Shown one piece after another: positions 8,525 through 21,503 of a DNA stretch of 64,000 nucleotides; within the stretch, counting starts at the first letter, position 1; every line of letters begins with the position of its first letter. This DNA is from Petrolisthes cinctipes (lineage: Eukaryota; Arthropoda; Malacostraca; Decapoda; Porcellanidae). The notes beneath the pieces were generated by a model, which was given only the letters and a program-made list of their open reading frames with translations, did not search any database and was not told the DNA's origin. The stretch spans positions 280,501 to 344,500 of the forward strand of contig JAWQEG010001395.1 of assembly GCA_033782935.1 (NCBI GenBank). The letters are read 5' to 3'. The translations under genes and the position numbers were made by a program.

Positions 8525-10027
8525 AGCATGTTTTTAGCCTATATTTTGAAAATATTCTAGCACTGAGTAGGCATGTACAGATTGCTTCTGGGACCCCAAA
8601 ATATTGAATTTTCGGGTGTTTTGAGCCTGAATTTGAGATATAAACGGGTACAGAAGATACATGCACATATTGACTTTGGGCACCAAAAACATCGATTTTC
8701 AGCATGTTTTGGGCCTGAATTTTGAAAATACTCTAACACGGAGTAGGCATGTACAGATCGCTTCTGGGACCCCAAAATATCGAATTTTCGGGTGTTTAGG
8801 GCCAGAATTTGAGATATAAACGGGTACAGAAGATGCATGCACATATCGACTTTTGGGCACCTAAAAGATCGATTTTCAGTATGTTTTTGGCCTGTATTTT
8901 GAAAATACTCTAACACGGAGTAGGCATGTACAGATACCTTCTGGGACCTCTAAATATCGAATTTTCGGGTGTTTTGGGACTGAATTTGAGATATCGATTT
9001 TTTGGCACCTAAAATGTCGATTTTTAGCATGTTTTTAGCCTATATTTTGAAAATATTCTAGCACTGTGTAGGCATGTACAGATTGCTTCTGGGACCCCAA
9101 AATATTGAATTTTCGGGTGTTTTGAGCCTGAATTTGAGATATAAACGGGTACAGAAGATACATGCACATATTGACTTTGGACATCTAAAATATCGATTTT
9201 CAGCATATTTTGGGTCTGTATTTTGAAAATACTCTAACACTGAGTAGGCATGTACAGATTGCTTCTGGGACCCCAAAATATTGAATTTTCGGGTGTTTTG
9301 AGCCTGAATTTGAGATATAAACGGGTACTGAAGATGCATGCACATATCGACTTTTGTGCACCTAAAAGATCGATTTTCAGTATGTTTTGAGCATGTATTT
9401 TGAAAATACTCTAACACGGAGTAGGCATGTACAGATCGTTTCTGGGACCCCTAAATATGGAATTTTCGGGTGTTTTGGGACTGAATTTGAGATATCGACT
9501 TTTTGGCACCTAAAAGATCGATTTTTAGCATGTTTTTAGCCTATATTTTGAAAAAATTCTAGCACTGAGTAGGCATGTACAGATTGCTTCTGGGACCCCA
9601 AAATATTGAATTTTCGGGTGTTTTGAGCCTGAATTTGAGATATAAACGGGTACAGAAGATACATGCACATATTGACTTTGGGCACCAAAAACATCGATTT
9701 TCAGCATGTTTTGGGCCTGAATTTTGAAAATACTCTAACACGGAGTAGGCATGTACAGATCGCTTCTGGGACCCCAAAATATCGAATTTTCGGGTGTTTA
9801 GGGCCAGAATTTGAGATATAAACGGGTACAGAAAATGCATGCACATATCGACTTTTGGGCACCTAAAAGATCGATTTTCAGTATGCTTTTGGCCTGTATT
9901 TTGAAAATACTCTAACACGGAGTAGGCATGTACAGATACCTTCTGGGACCTCTAAATATCGAATTTTCGGGTGTTTTGGGACTGAATTTGAGATATCGAC
10001 TTTTTGGCACCTAAAAGATCGATTTTT
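8525..10027 (+). repeat. Three trimers copied from 5519-7021 (offset 3006)
   Basis: Units 8525, 9026 and 9527 are type I, II, I with the same diagnostic variants as 5519-7021, and the match extends left into 7523-8524. Small private changes exist (cagcatattttggg near 9206, gtacagaaaatgc near 9828). The copy ends near 9960. Confidence 0.88.
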
Positions 10028-10352
10028 AGCATGTTTTTAGCCTATATTTTGAAAATATTCTAGCACTGTGTAGGCATGTACAGATTGCTTCTGGGACCCC
10101 AAAATATTGAATTTTCGGGTGTTTTGAGCCTGAATTTGAGATATAAACGGGTACAGAAGATGCATGCACATATCGACTTTTGGGCACCTAAAGGATCGAT
10201 TTTCACTATGTTTTTGGCCTGTATTTTGAAAATACTCTAACACGGAGTAGACATGTACAGATACCTTCTGGGACCTCTAAATATCGAATTTTCGGGTGTT
10301 TTGGGACTGAATTTGAGATATCGATTTTTCGGCACCTAAAATGTCGATTTTT
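10028..10352 (+). repeat. Dimer unit A-C (325 bp)
   Basis: An A monomer start leads directly into a B-type end and a C monomer (177 + 148), so one monomer is missing. The C reads cactatgtttttgg, a private change. This is the first of 23 dimer units and breaks the trimer register of the preceding 10 kb. Confidence 0.87.
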
Positions 10353-12031
10353 AGCATGTTTTTAGCCTATATTTTGAAAATATTCTAGCACTGTGTAGGC
10401 ATGTACAGATTGCTTCTGGGACCCCAAAATATTGAATTTTCGGGTGTTTTGAGCCTGAATTTGAGATATAAACGGGTACAGAAGATACATGCACATATTG
10501 ACTTTGGGCATCTAAAATATCGATTTTCAGCATGTTTTGGGCCTGTATTTTGAAAATACTCTAACACTGAGTAGGCATGTACAGATTGCTTCTGGGACCC
10601 CAAAATATTGAATTTTCGGGCTTTTTGAGCCTGAATTTGAGATATAAACGGGTACTGAAGATGCATGCACATATCGACTTTTGTGCACCTAAAAGATCGA
10701 TTTTCAGTATGTTTTGAGCATGTATTTTGAAAATACTCTAACACGGAGTAGGCATGTACAGATCGCTTCTGGGACCCCTAAATATCGAATTTTCGGGTGT
10801 TTTGGGACTGAATTTGAGATATCGACTTTTTGGCACCTAAAAGATCGATTTTTAGCATGTTTTTAGCCTATATTTTGAAAATATTCTAGCACTGTGTAGG
10901 CATGTACAGATTGCTTCTGGGACCCCAAAATATTGAATTTTCGGGTGTTTTGAGCCTGAATTTGAGATATAAACGGGTACAGAAGATACATGCACATATT
11001 GACTTTGGGCACCGAAAATATCGATTTTCAGCATGTTTTGGGCCTGAATTTTGAAAATACTCTAACACGGAGTAGGCATGTACAGATCGCTTCTGGGACC
11101 CCAAAATATCGAATTTTCAGGTGTTTAGGGCCAGAATTTGAGATATAAACGGGTACAGAAGATGCATGCACATATCGACTTTTGGGCACCTAAAAGATCG
11201 ATTTTCAGTATGTTTTTGGCCTGTATTTTGAAAATACTCTAACACGGAGTAGGCATGTACAGATACCTTCTGGGATCTCTAAATATCGAATTTTCGGGTG
11301 TTATGGGACTGAATTTAAGATATCGATTTTTTGGCACCTATAATATCGATTTTTAGCATGTTTTTAGCCTATATTTTGAAAATATTCTAGCACTGTGTAG
11401 GCATGTACAGATTGCTTCTGGGACCCTAAAATATTGAATTTTCGGGTGTTTTGAGCCTGAATTTGAGATATAAACGGGTACAGAAGATACATGCACATAT
11501 TGACTTTGGGCATCTAAAATATCGATTTTCAGCATGTTTTGGGCCTGTATTTTGAAAATACTCTAACACTGAGTAGGCATGTACAGATTGCTTCTGGGAC
11601 CCCAAAATATTGAATTTTCGGGTGTTTTGAGCCTGAATTTGAGATATAAACGGGTACAGAAGATACATGCACATATTGACTTTAGGCATCTTAAATATCG
11701 ATTTTCAGCATGTTTTGGGCCTGTATTTTGAAAATACTCTAACACTGAGTAGGCATGTACAGATTGCTTCTGGGACCCCAAAATATTGAATTTTCGGGTG
11801 TTTTGAGCCTGAATTTGAGATATAAACGGGTACTGAAGATGCATGCACATATCGACTTTTGTGCACCTAAAAGATCGATTTTCAGTATGTTTTGAGCATG
11901 TATTTTGAAAACACTCTAACACGGAGTAGGCATGTACAGATCGCTTCTGGTGCCCCTAAATATCGAATTTTCTGGTGTTTTGGGACTGAATTTGAGATAT
12001 CGACTTTTTGGCACCTAAAAGATCGATTTTT
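10353..12031 (+). repeat. Trimers 10353 and 10854 and tetramer 11355 (677 bp)
   Basis: Unit 10353 is type II with a private gggctttttgagcc. Unit 10854 is type I with caccgaaaatatcg and gaattttcaggtg. The tetramer at 11355 has two A/B-like monomers in a row; the second ends ggcatcttaaatatcg. Markers gggatctctaaatatcg, gtgttatgggactg and cacctataatatcg (11271-11345) recur 2170 bp downstream. Confidence 0.87.
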
Positions 12032-14024
12032 AGCATGTTTTTAGCCTATATTTTGAAAATATTCTAGCACTGAGTAGGCATGTACAGATTGCTTCTGGGA
12101 CCCGAAAATATTGAAGTTTCGGGTGTTTTGAGCCTGAATTTGAGATATAAACGGGTACAGAAGATACATGCACATATTGACTTTGGGCACCAAAAATATC
12201 GATTTTCAGCATGTTTTGGGCCTGAATTTTGAAAATACTCTAACACGGAGTAGGCATGTACAGATCGCTTCTGGGACCCCAAAATATCGAATTTTCGGGT
12301 GTTTAGGGCCAGAATTTGAGATATAAACGGGTACAGAAGATGCATGCACATATCGACTTTTGGGCACCTGAAAGATCGATTTTCAGTATGTTTTTGGCCT
12401 GTATTTTGAAAATACTCTAACACGTAGTAGGCATGTACAGATACCTTCTGGGACCTCTAAATATCGAATTTTCGGGTGTTTTGGGACTGAATTTGAGATA
12501 TCGATTTATTGGCACCTAAAATGTCGATTTTTAGCATGTTTTTTGCCTATATTTTGAAAATATTCTAGCACTGTGTAGGCATGTACAGATTGCTTCTGGG
12601 ACCCCAAAATATTGAATTTTCGGGTGTTTTGAGCCTGAATTTGAGATATAAACGGGTACAGAAGATACATGCACATATTGACTTTGGGCATCTAAAATAT
12701 CGATTTTCAGCATGTTTTGGGCCTGTATTTTGAAAATACTCTAACACTGAGTAGGCATGTACAGATTGCTTCTGGGACCCTAAAATATTGAATTGTCGGG
12801 TGTTTTGAGCCTGAATTTGAGATATAAACGGGTACTGAAGATGCATGCACATATCGACTTTTGTGCACCTAAAAGATCGATTTTCAGTATGTTTTGAGCA
12901 TGTATTTTGAAAATACTCTAACACGGAGTAGGCATGTACAGATCGCTTCTGGCACCCTTAAATATCGAATTTTCGGGTGTTTTGGGACTGAATTTGAGAT
13001 ATCGATTTTTTGGCACCTAAAATGTCGATTTTTAGCATGTTTTTAGCCTATATTTTGAAAATATTCTAGCACTGTACAGATTGCTTCTGGGACCCCAAAA
13101 TATTGAATTTTCGGGTGTTTTGAGCCTGAATTTGAGATATAAACGGGTACAGAAGATACATGCACATATTGACTTTGGGCATCTAAAATATCGATTTTCA
13201 GCATGTTTTGGGCCTGAATTTTGAAAATACACTAACACGGAGTAGGCATGTACAGATCGCTTCTGGGACCCCAAAATATCGAATTTTCAGGTGTTTAGGG
13301 CCAGAATTTGAGATATAAACGGGTACAGAAGATGCATGCACATATCGACTTTTGGGCACCTAAAAGATCGATTTTCAGTATGTTTTTGGCCTGTATTTTG
13401 AAAATACTCTAACACGGAGTAGGCATGTACAGATACCTTCTGGGATCTCTAAATATCGAATTTTCGGGTGTTATGGGACTGAATTTAAGATATCGATTTT
13501 TTGGCACCTATAATATCGATTTTTAGCATGTTTTTAGCCTATATTTTGAAAATATTCTAGCACTGTGTAGGCATGTACAGATTGCTTCTGGGACCCTAAA
13601 ATATTGAATTTTCGGGTGTTTTGAGCCTGAATTTGAGATATAAACGGGTACAGAAGATACATGCACATATCGACTTTTGTGCACCTAAAAGATCGATTTT
13701 CTGTATGTTTTGAGCATGTATTTTGAAAATACTCTAACACTGAGTAGGCATGTACAGATTGCTTCTGGGACCGCAAAATATTGAATTTTCGGGTGTTTTG
13801 AGCCTGAATTTGAGATATAAACGGGTACAGAAGATACATGCACATATTGACTTTAGGCATCTTAAATATCGATTTTCAGCATGTTTTGGGCCTGTATTTT
13901 GAAAATACTCTAACACTGAGTAGGCATGTACAGATTGCTTCTGGGACCCCAAAATATTGAATTTCGGGTGTTTTGAGCCTGAATTTGAGATATCGATTTA
14001 TTGGCACCTAAAATGTCGATTTTT
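12032..14024 (+). repeat. Mixed block (units 12032, 12533, 13034, 13525), period 1993
   Basis: Unit lengths are 501, 501, 491 and 500 bp. Most of 12032-12960 recurs 1993 bp downstream (markers cgatttattggcacc, gaattgtcggg). The 13261-13650 part instead matches 11091-11480 at offset 2170. The last unit is a mosaic: its middle monomer starts tgtatgttttgagcatg like a C but has a full-length second half, and its last monomer reads attgaatttcgggtg with one base missing. Confidence 0.85.
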
Positions 14025-16509
14025 AGCATGTTTTTTGCCTATATTTTGAAAATATTCTAGCACTGTGTAGGCATGTACAGATTGCTTCTGGGACCCCAAA
14101 ATATTGAATTTTCGGGTGTTTTGAGCCTGAATTTGAGATATAAACGGGTACAGAAGATACATGCACATATTGACTTTGGGCACCAAAAATATCGATTTTC
14201 AGCATGTTTTGGGCCTGAATTTTGAAAATACTCTAACACGGAGTAGGCATGTACAGATCGCTTCTGGGACCCCAAAATATCGAATTTTCGGGTGTTTAGG
14301 GCCAGAATTTGAGATATAAACGGGTACAGAAGATGCATGCACATATCGACTTTTGGGCACCTGAAAGATCGATTTTCAGTATGTTTTTGGCCTGTATTTT
14401 GAAAATACTCTAACACGGAGTAGGCATGTACAGATACCTTCTGGGACCTCTAAATATCGAATTTTCGGGTGTTTTGGGACTGAATTTGAGATATCGATTT
14501 ATTGGCACCTAAAATGTCGATTTTTAGCATGTTTTTTGCCTATATTTTGAAAATATTCTAGCACTGTGTAGGCATGTACAGATTGCTTCTGGGACCCCAA
14601 AATATTGAATTTTCGGGTGTTTTGAGCCTGAATTTGAGATATAAACGGGTACAGAAGATACATGCACATATTGACTTTGGGCATCTAAAATATCGATTTT
14701 CAGCATGTTTTGGGCCTGTATTTTGAAAATACTCTAACACTGAGTAGGCATGTACAGATTGCTCCTGGGACCCTAAAATATTGAATTGTCGGGTGTTTTG
14801 AGCCTGAATTTGAGATATAAACGGGTACTGAAGATGCATGCACATATCGACTTTTGTGCACCTAAAAGATCGATTTTCAGTATGTTTTGAGCATGTATTT
14901 TGAAAATACTCTAACACGGAGTAGGCATGTACAGATCGCTTCTGGGACCCTTAAATATCGAATTTTCGGGTGTTTTGGGACTGAATTTGAGATATCGACT
15001 TTTTGGCACCTAAAAGATCGATTTTTAGCATGTTTTTAGCCTATATTTTGAAAATATTCTAGCACTGTACAGATTGCTTCTGGGACCCCAAAATATTGAA
15101 TTTTCGGGTGTTTTGAGCCTGAATTTGAGATATAAACGGGTACAGAAGATACATGCACATATTGACTTTGGGCATCTAAAATATCGATTTTCAGCATGTT
15201 TTGGGCCTGTATTTTGAAAATACTCTAACACTGTACAGATTGCTTCTGGGACCCCAAAATATTGAATTTTCGGGTGTTTTGAGCCTGAATTTGAGATATA
15301 AACGGGTACTGAAGATGCATGCACATATCGACTTTTGTGCACCTAAAAGATCGATTTTCAGTATGTTTTGAGCATGTATTTTGAAAATACTCTAACACGG
15401 AGTAGGCATGTACAGATCGCTTCTGGGACCCCTACATATCGAATTTTCGGGTGTTTTGGGACTGAATTTGAGATATCGACTTTTTGGCACCTAAAAGATC
15501 GATTTTTAGCATGTTTTTAGCCTATATTTTGAAAATATTCTAGCACTGAGTAGGCATGTACAGATTGCTTCTGGGACCCCAAAATATTGAATTTTCGGTT
15601 GTTTTGAGCCTGAATTTGAGATATAAACGGGTACAGAAGATACATGCACATATTGACTTTGGGCACCAAAAATATCGATTTTCAGCATGTTTTGGGCCTG
15701 AATTTTGAAAATACTCTAACACTGAGTAGGCATGTACAGATCGCTTCTGGGACCCCAAAATATCGAATTTTCGGGTGTTTAGGGTCAGAATTTGAGATAT
15801 AAATGGGTACAGAAGATGCATGCACATATCGACTTTTGGGCACCTAAAAGATCGATTTTCAGTATGTTTTTGGCCTGTATTTTGAAAATACTCTAACACG
15901 GAGTAGGCATGTACAGATACCTTCTGGGACCTCTAAATATAGAATTTTCGGGTGTTTTGGGACTGAATTTGAGATATCGATTTTTTGGCACCTAAAATGT
16001 CGATTTTTAGCATGTTTTTAGCCTATATTTTGAAAATATTCTAGCACTGTGTAGGCATGTACAGATTGCTTCTGGGACCCCAAAATATTGAATTTTCGGG
16101 TGTTTTTAGCCTGAATTTGAGATATAAACGGGTACAGAAGATACATGCACATATTGACTTTTGGCATCTAAAATATCGATTTTCAGCATGTTTTGGGCCT
16201 GTATTTTGAAAATACTCTAACACTGAGTAGGCATGTACAGATTGCTTCTGGGACCCCAAAATATTGAATTTTCGGGTGTTTTGAGCCTGAATTTGAGATA
16301 TAAACGGGTACAGAAGATGCATGCACATATCGACTTTTGTGCACCTAAAAGATCGATTTTCAGTATGTTTTGAGCATGTATTTTGAAAATACTCTAACAC
16401 TGAGTAGGCATGTACAGATTGCTTCTGGGACCCCAAAATATTGAATTTTCGGGTGTTTTGGGACTGAATTTGAGATATCGACTTTTTGGCACCTAAAAGA
16501 TCGATTTTT
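14025..16509 (+). repeat. Units 14025, 14526, 15027, 15508, 16009
   Basis: Lengths are 501, 501, 481, 501 and 501 bp. The first two copy 12032-13033 at offset 1993, but the left edge differs: 13990-14025 carries the type I C end, where 12000-12032 has a type II C end. Unit 15027 has the 10-bp deletion in both its A and B monomers, like the tetramer at 1026. Unit 16009 has a private gtgtttttagcctg. Confidence 0.86.
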
Positions 16510-18995
16510 AGCATGTTTTTAGCCTATATTTTGAAAATATTCTAGCACTGTACAGATTGCTTCTGGGACCCCAAAATATTGAATTTTCGAGTGTTTTGAG
16601 CCTGAATTTGAGATATAAACGGGTACAGAAGATACATGCACATATTGACTTTGGGCACCAAAAATATCGATTTTCAGTATGTTTTGGGCCTGAATTTTGA
16701 AAATACTCTAACACGGAGTAGGCATGTACAGATCGCTTCTGGGACCCCAAAATATCGAATTTTCGGGTGTTTAGGGCCAGAATTTGAGATATAAACGGGT
16801 ACTGAAGATGCATGCACATATCGACTTTTGTGCTCCTAAAAGATCGATTTTCAGTATGTTTTGAGCATGTATTTTGAAAATACTCTAACACGGAGTAGGC
16901 ATGTACAGATCGCTTCTGGGACCCCTAAATATCGAATTTTCGGGTGTTTTGGGACTGAATTTGAGATATCGACTTTTTGGCACCTAAAAGATCGATTTTT
17001 AGCATGTTTTTAGCCTATATTTTGAAAATATTCTAGCACTGAGTAGGCATGTACAGATTGCTTCTGGGACCCCAAAATATTGAATTTTCGGGTGTTTTGA
17101 GCCTGAATTTTAGATATAAACGAGTACAGAAGATACATGCACATATCGACTTTTGGGCATCTAAAATATCGATTTTCAGCATGTTTTGGGCCTGAATTTT
17201 GAAAATACTCTAACACGGAGTAGGCATGTACAGATCGCTTCTGGGACCCCAAAATATCGAATTTTCGGGTGTTTAGGGCCAGAATTCGAGATATAAACGG
17301 GTACAGAAGATGCATGCACATATCGACTTTTGGGCACCTAAAAGATCGATTTTCAGTATGTTTTTGGTCTGTATTTTGAAAAAACTCTAACATGGAGTAG
17401 GCATGTACAGATACCTTCTGGGACCTCTAAATATCGAATTTTCGGGTGTTTTGGGACTGAATTTGAGATATCGATTTTTTGGCACCTAAAATGTCGATTT
17501 TTAGCATGTTTTTAGCCTATATTTTGAAAATATTCTAGCACTGTGTAGGCATGTACAAATTGCTTCTGGGACCCCAAAATATTGAATTTTCGGGTGTTTT
17601 GAGCCTGAATTTGAGATATAAACGGGTACAGAAGATACATGCACATATTGACTTTGGTTATCTAAAAAATCGATTTTCAGCATGTTTTGGGCCTGTATTT
17701 TGAAAATACTCTAACACTGAGTAGGCATGTACAGATTGCTTTTGGGACCCCAAAATATTGAATTTTCGGGTGTTTTGAGCCTGAATTTGAGATATAAACG
17801 GGTACTGAAGATGCATGCACATATCGACTTTTGTGCTCCTAAAAGATCGATTTTCAGTATGTTTTGAGCATGTATTTCGAAAATACTCTAACACGGAGTA
17901 GGCATGTACAGATCGCTTCTGGGAACCCTAAATATCGAATTTTCGGGTGTTTTGGGACTGAATTTGAGATATCGACTTTTTGGCACCTAAAAGATCGATT
18001 TTTAGCATGTTTTTAGCCTATATTTTGAAAATATTCTAGCACTGTACAGATTGCTTCTGGGACCCCAAAATATTGAATTTTCGGGTGTTTTGAGCCTGAA
18101 TTTGAGATATAAACGGGTACAGAAGATACATGCACATATTGACTTTGGGCACCAAAAATATCGATTTTCAGTATGTTTTGGGCCTGAATTTTGAAAATAC
18201 TCTAACACGGAGTAGGCATGTACAGATCGCTACTGGGACCCCAAAATATCGAATTTTCGGGTGTTTAGGGCCAGAATTTGAGATATAAACGGATACAAAA
18301 GATGCATGCACATATCGACTTTTGGGCACCTAAAAGATCGTTTTTCAGTATGTTTTTGACCTGTATTTTGAAAATACTCTAACACGGAGTAGGCATGTAC
18401 AGATACCTTCTGGGACCCCTAAATATCGAATTTTCGGGTGTTTTGGGACTGAATTTGAGATATCGACTTTTTGGCACCTAAAAGATCGATTTTTAGCATG
18501 TTTTTAGCCTATATTTTGAAAATATTCTAGCACTGAGTAGGCATGTACAGATTGCTTCTGGGACCCCAAAATATTGAATTTTCGGGTTTTTGAGCCTGAA
18601 TTTGAGATATAAACGAGTACAGAAGATACATGCACATATCGACTTTTGGGCATCTAAAATATCGATTTTCAGCATGTTTTGGGCCTGAATTTTGAAAATA
18701 CTCTAACACTGAGTAGGCATGTACAGATCGCTTCTGGGACCCCAAAATATCGAATTTTCGGGTGTTTAGGGCCAGAATTTGAGATATAAACGGGTACAGA
18801 AGATGCATGCACATATCGACTTTATGGCACCTAAAAGATCGATTTTCAGTATGTTTTTGGCCTGTATTTTGAAAATACTCTAACACGGAGTAGGCATGTA
18901 CAGATCGCTTCTGGGACCTCTAAATATCGAATTTTCGGGTGTTTTGGGACTGAATTTGAGATATCGACTTTTTGGCACCTAAAAGATCGATTTTT
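16510..18995 (+). repeat. Units 16510, 17003-phase, 18004, 18495
   Basis: Unit starts are 16510, 17001, 17503, 18004 and 18495, with lengths of 491, 502, 501, 491 and 501 bp. Type I A monomers of the 491-bp units lack the 10 bp gagtaggcat. Private variants are frequent here: gacttttgggcatc inside A (17150, 18640), tgtgctcctaaaag in B, ttggttatctaaaaaatcg at 17655, and gggtttttgagcc at 18585. The region looks less homogenised than later parts. Confidence 0.86.
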
Positions 18996-19498
18996 AGCAT
19001 GTTTTTAGCCTATATTTTTGAAAATATTAAAACACTGAGTAGGCATGTACAGATTGCTTCTGGGACCCCAAAATATTGAATTTTCGGGTGTTTAGGGCCA
19101 GAATTTGAGATATAAACGGGTACAGAAGATGCATGCACATATCGACTTTTGGGCACCTAAAAGATCGATTTTCAGTATGTTTTTGGCCTGAATTTTGAAA
19201 ATACTCTAACACGGAGTAGGCATGTACAGATCACTTCTGGGACCACAAAATATCGAATTTTCGGGTGTTTAGGGCCAGAATTTGAGATATAAACGGGTAC
19301 AGAAGATGCATGCACATATCGACTTTTGGGCACCTAAAAGATCGATAATCAGTATGTTTTGGGCCTGTATTTTGAAAATACTCTATCACGGAGTAGGCAT
19401 GTACAGATACCTTCTGGGACCTCTAAATATCGAATTTTCTGGTGTTTTGGGACTGAATTTGAGATATCGATTTTTTGGCACCTAAAATGTCGATTTTT
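18996..19498 (+). repeat. Irregular 503-bp unit
   Basis: The A monomer reads tatatttttgaaaatattaa followed by aacactgagtagg, an insertion plus substitutions in the otherwise fixed ctagcactg. All three monomers are hybrids: the first and second both carry the B-specific gtttagggccag, and the third has ccagataatcagtatg-like changes (gatcgataatcagtatg) and ctctatcacgg. It marks a seam between differently homogenised tracts. Confidence 0.8.
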
Positions 19499-21503
19499 AG
19501 CATGTTTTTAGCCTATATTTTAAAAATATTCTAGCACTGTGTAGGCATGTACAGATTGCTTCTGGGACCCCAAAATATTGAATTTTCGGGTGTTTTGAGC
19601 CTGAATTTGAGATATAAACGGGTACAGAAGATACATGCACATATTGACTTTGGGCATCTAAAATATCGATTTTCAGCATGTTTTGGGCCTGTATTTTGAA
19701 AATACTCTAACACTGAGTAGGCATGTACAGATTGCTTCTGGGACCCCAAAATATTGAATTTTCGGGTGTTTTGAGCCTGAATTTGAGATATAAACGGGTA
19801 CCGAAGATGCATGCACATATCGACTTTTGTGTACCTAAAAGATCGATTTTCAGTATGTTTTGAGCATGTATTTTGAAAATACTCTAACACGGAGTAGGCA
19901 TGTACAGATCGCTTCTGGGACCCCTAAATATCGAATTTTCGGGTGTTTTGGGACTGAATTTGAGATATCGAATTTTTGGCACCTAAAAGATCGATTTTTA
20001 GCATGTTTTTAGCCTATATTTTGAAAAATATTCTAGCACTGAGTAGGCATGTACAGATTGCTTCTGGGTCCCCAAAATATTGAATTTTCGGGTGTTTTGA
20101 GCCTGAATTTGAGATATAAACGGATACAGAAGATACATGCACATATTGACTTTGGGCACCAAAAATATCGATTTTCAGCATGTTTTGGGCCTGAATTTTG
20201 AAAATACTCTAACACGGAGTAGGCATGTACAGATCGCTTCTGGGACCCCAAAATATCGAATTTTCGGGTGTTTAGGGCCAGAATTTGAGATATAAACGGG
20301 TACAGAAGATGCATGCACATATCGACTTTTGGGCACCTAAAAGATCGATTTTCAGTATGTTTTGAGCATGTATTTTGAAAATACTCTAACACGGAGTAGG
20401 CATGTACAGATCGCTTCTGGGACCCCAAAATATCGAATTTTCGGGTGTTTTGGGACTGAATTTGAGATATCGATTTTTTGGCACCTAAAATATCGATTTT
20501 TAGCATGTTTTTAGCCTATATTTGGAAAATATTCTAGCACTGTGTAGGCATGTACAGATTGCTTCTGGGACCCCAAAATATTGAATTTTCGGATGTTTTG
20601 AGCATGAATTTGAGATATAAACGGGTACAGAAGATACATGCACATATTGACTTTGGGCATCTAAAATATCGTTTTTCAGCATGTTTTGGGCCTGTATTTT
20701 GAAAATACTCTAACACTGAGTAGGCATGTACAGATTGCTTCTGGGACCCCAAAATATTGAATTTTCGGGTGTTTTGAGCCTGAATTTGAGATATAAACGG
20801 GTACTGAAGATGCATGCACATATCGACTTTTGTGCACCTAAAAGATCGATTTTCAGTATGTTTTGAGCATGTATTTTGAAAATACTCTAACACGGAGTAG
20901 ACATGTACAGATCGCTTCTGGGACCCCTAAATATCGAATTTTCGGGTGTTTTGGGACTGAATTTGAGATATCGACTTTTTGGCACCTAAAAGATCGATTT
21001 TTAGCATGTTTTTAGCCTATATTTTGAAAATATTCTAGCACTGTGTAGGCATGTACAGATTGCTTCTGGGACCCCAAAATATTGAATTTTCGGATGTTTT
21101 GAGCCTGAATTTGAGATATAAACGGGTACAGAAGATACATGCACATATTGACTTTGGGCATCTAAAATATCGTTTTTCAGCATGTTTTGGGCCTGTATTT
21201 TGAAAATACTCTAACACTGAGTAGGCATGTACAGATTGCTTCTGGGACCCCAAAATATTGAATTTTCGGGTGTTTTGAGCCTGAATTTGAGATATAAACG
21301 GGTACTGAAGATGCATGCACATATCGACTTTTGTGCACCTAAAAGATCGATTTTCAGTATGTTTTGAGCATGTATTTTGAAAATACTCTAACACGGAGTA
21401 GGCATGTACAGATACCTTCTGGGACTTCTAAATATCGAATTTTCGGGTGTTTTGGGACTGAATTTGAGATATCGATTTTTTGGCACCTAAAAGATCGATT
21501 TTT
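19499..21503 (+). repeat. Units 19499, 20000, 20502, 21003
   Basis: Lengths are 501, 502, 501 and 501 bp. Units 20502 and 21003 are near-identical neighbouring type II trimers sharing ttttcggatgttttgagc and aaatatcgtttttcagc, a one-trimer duplication. The C of 21003 switches to gataccttctgggacttct (type I) where that of 20502 is type II, so the exchange point lies in C near 21410. Confidence 0.87.
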
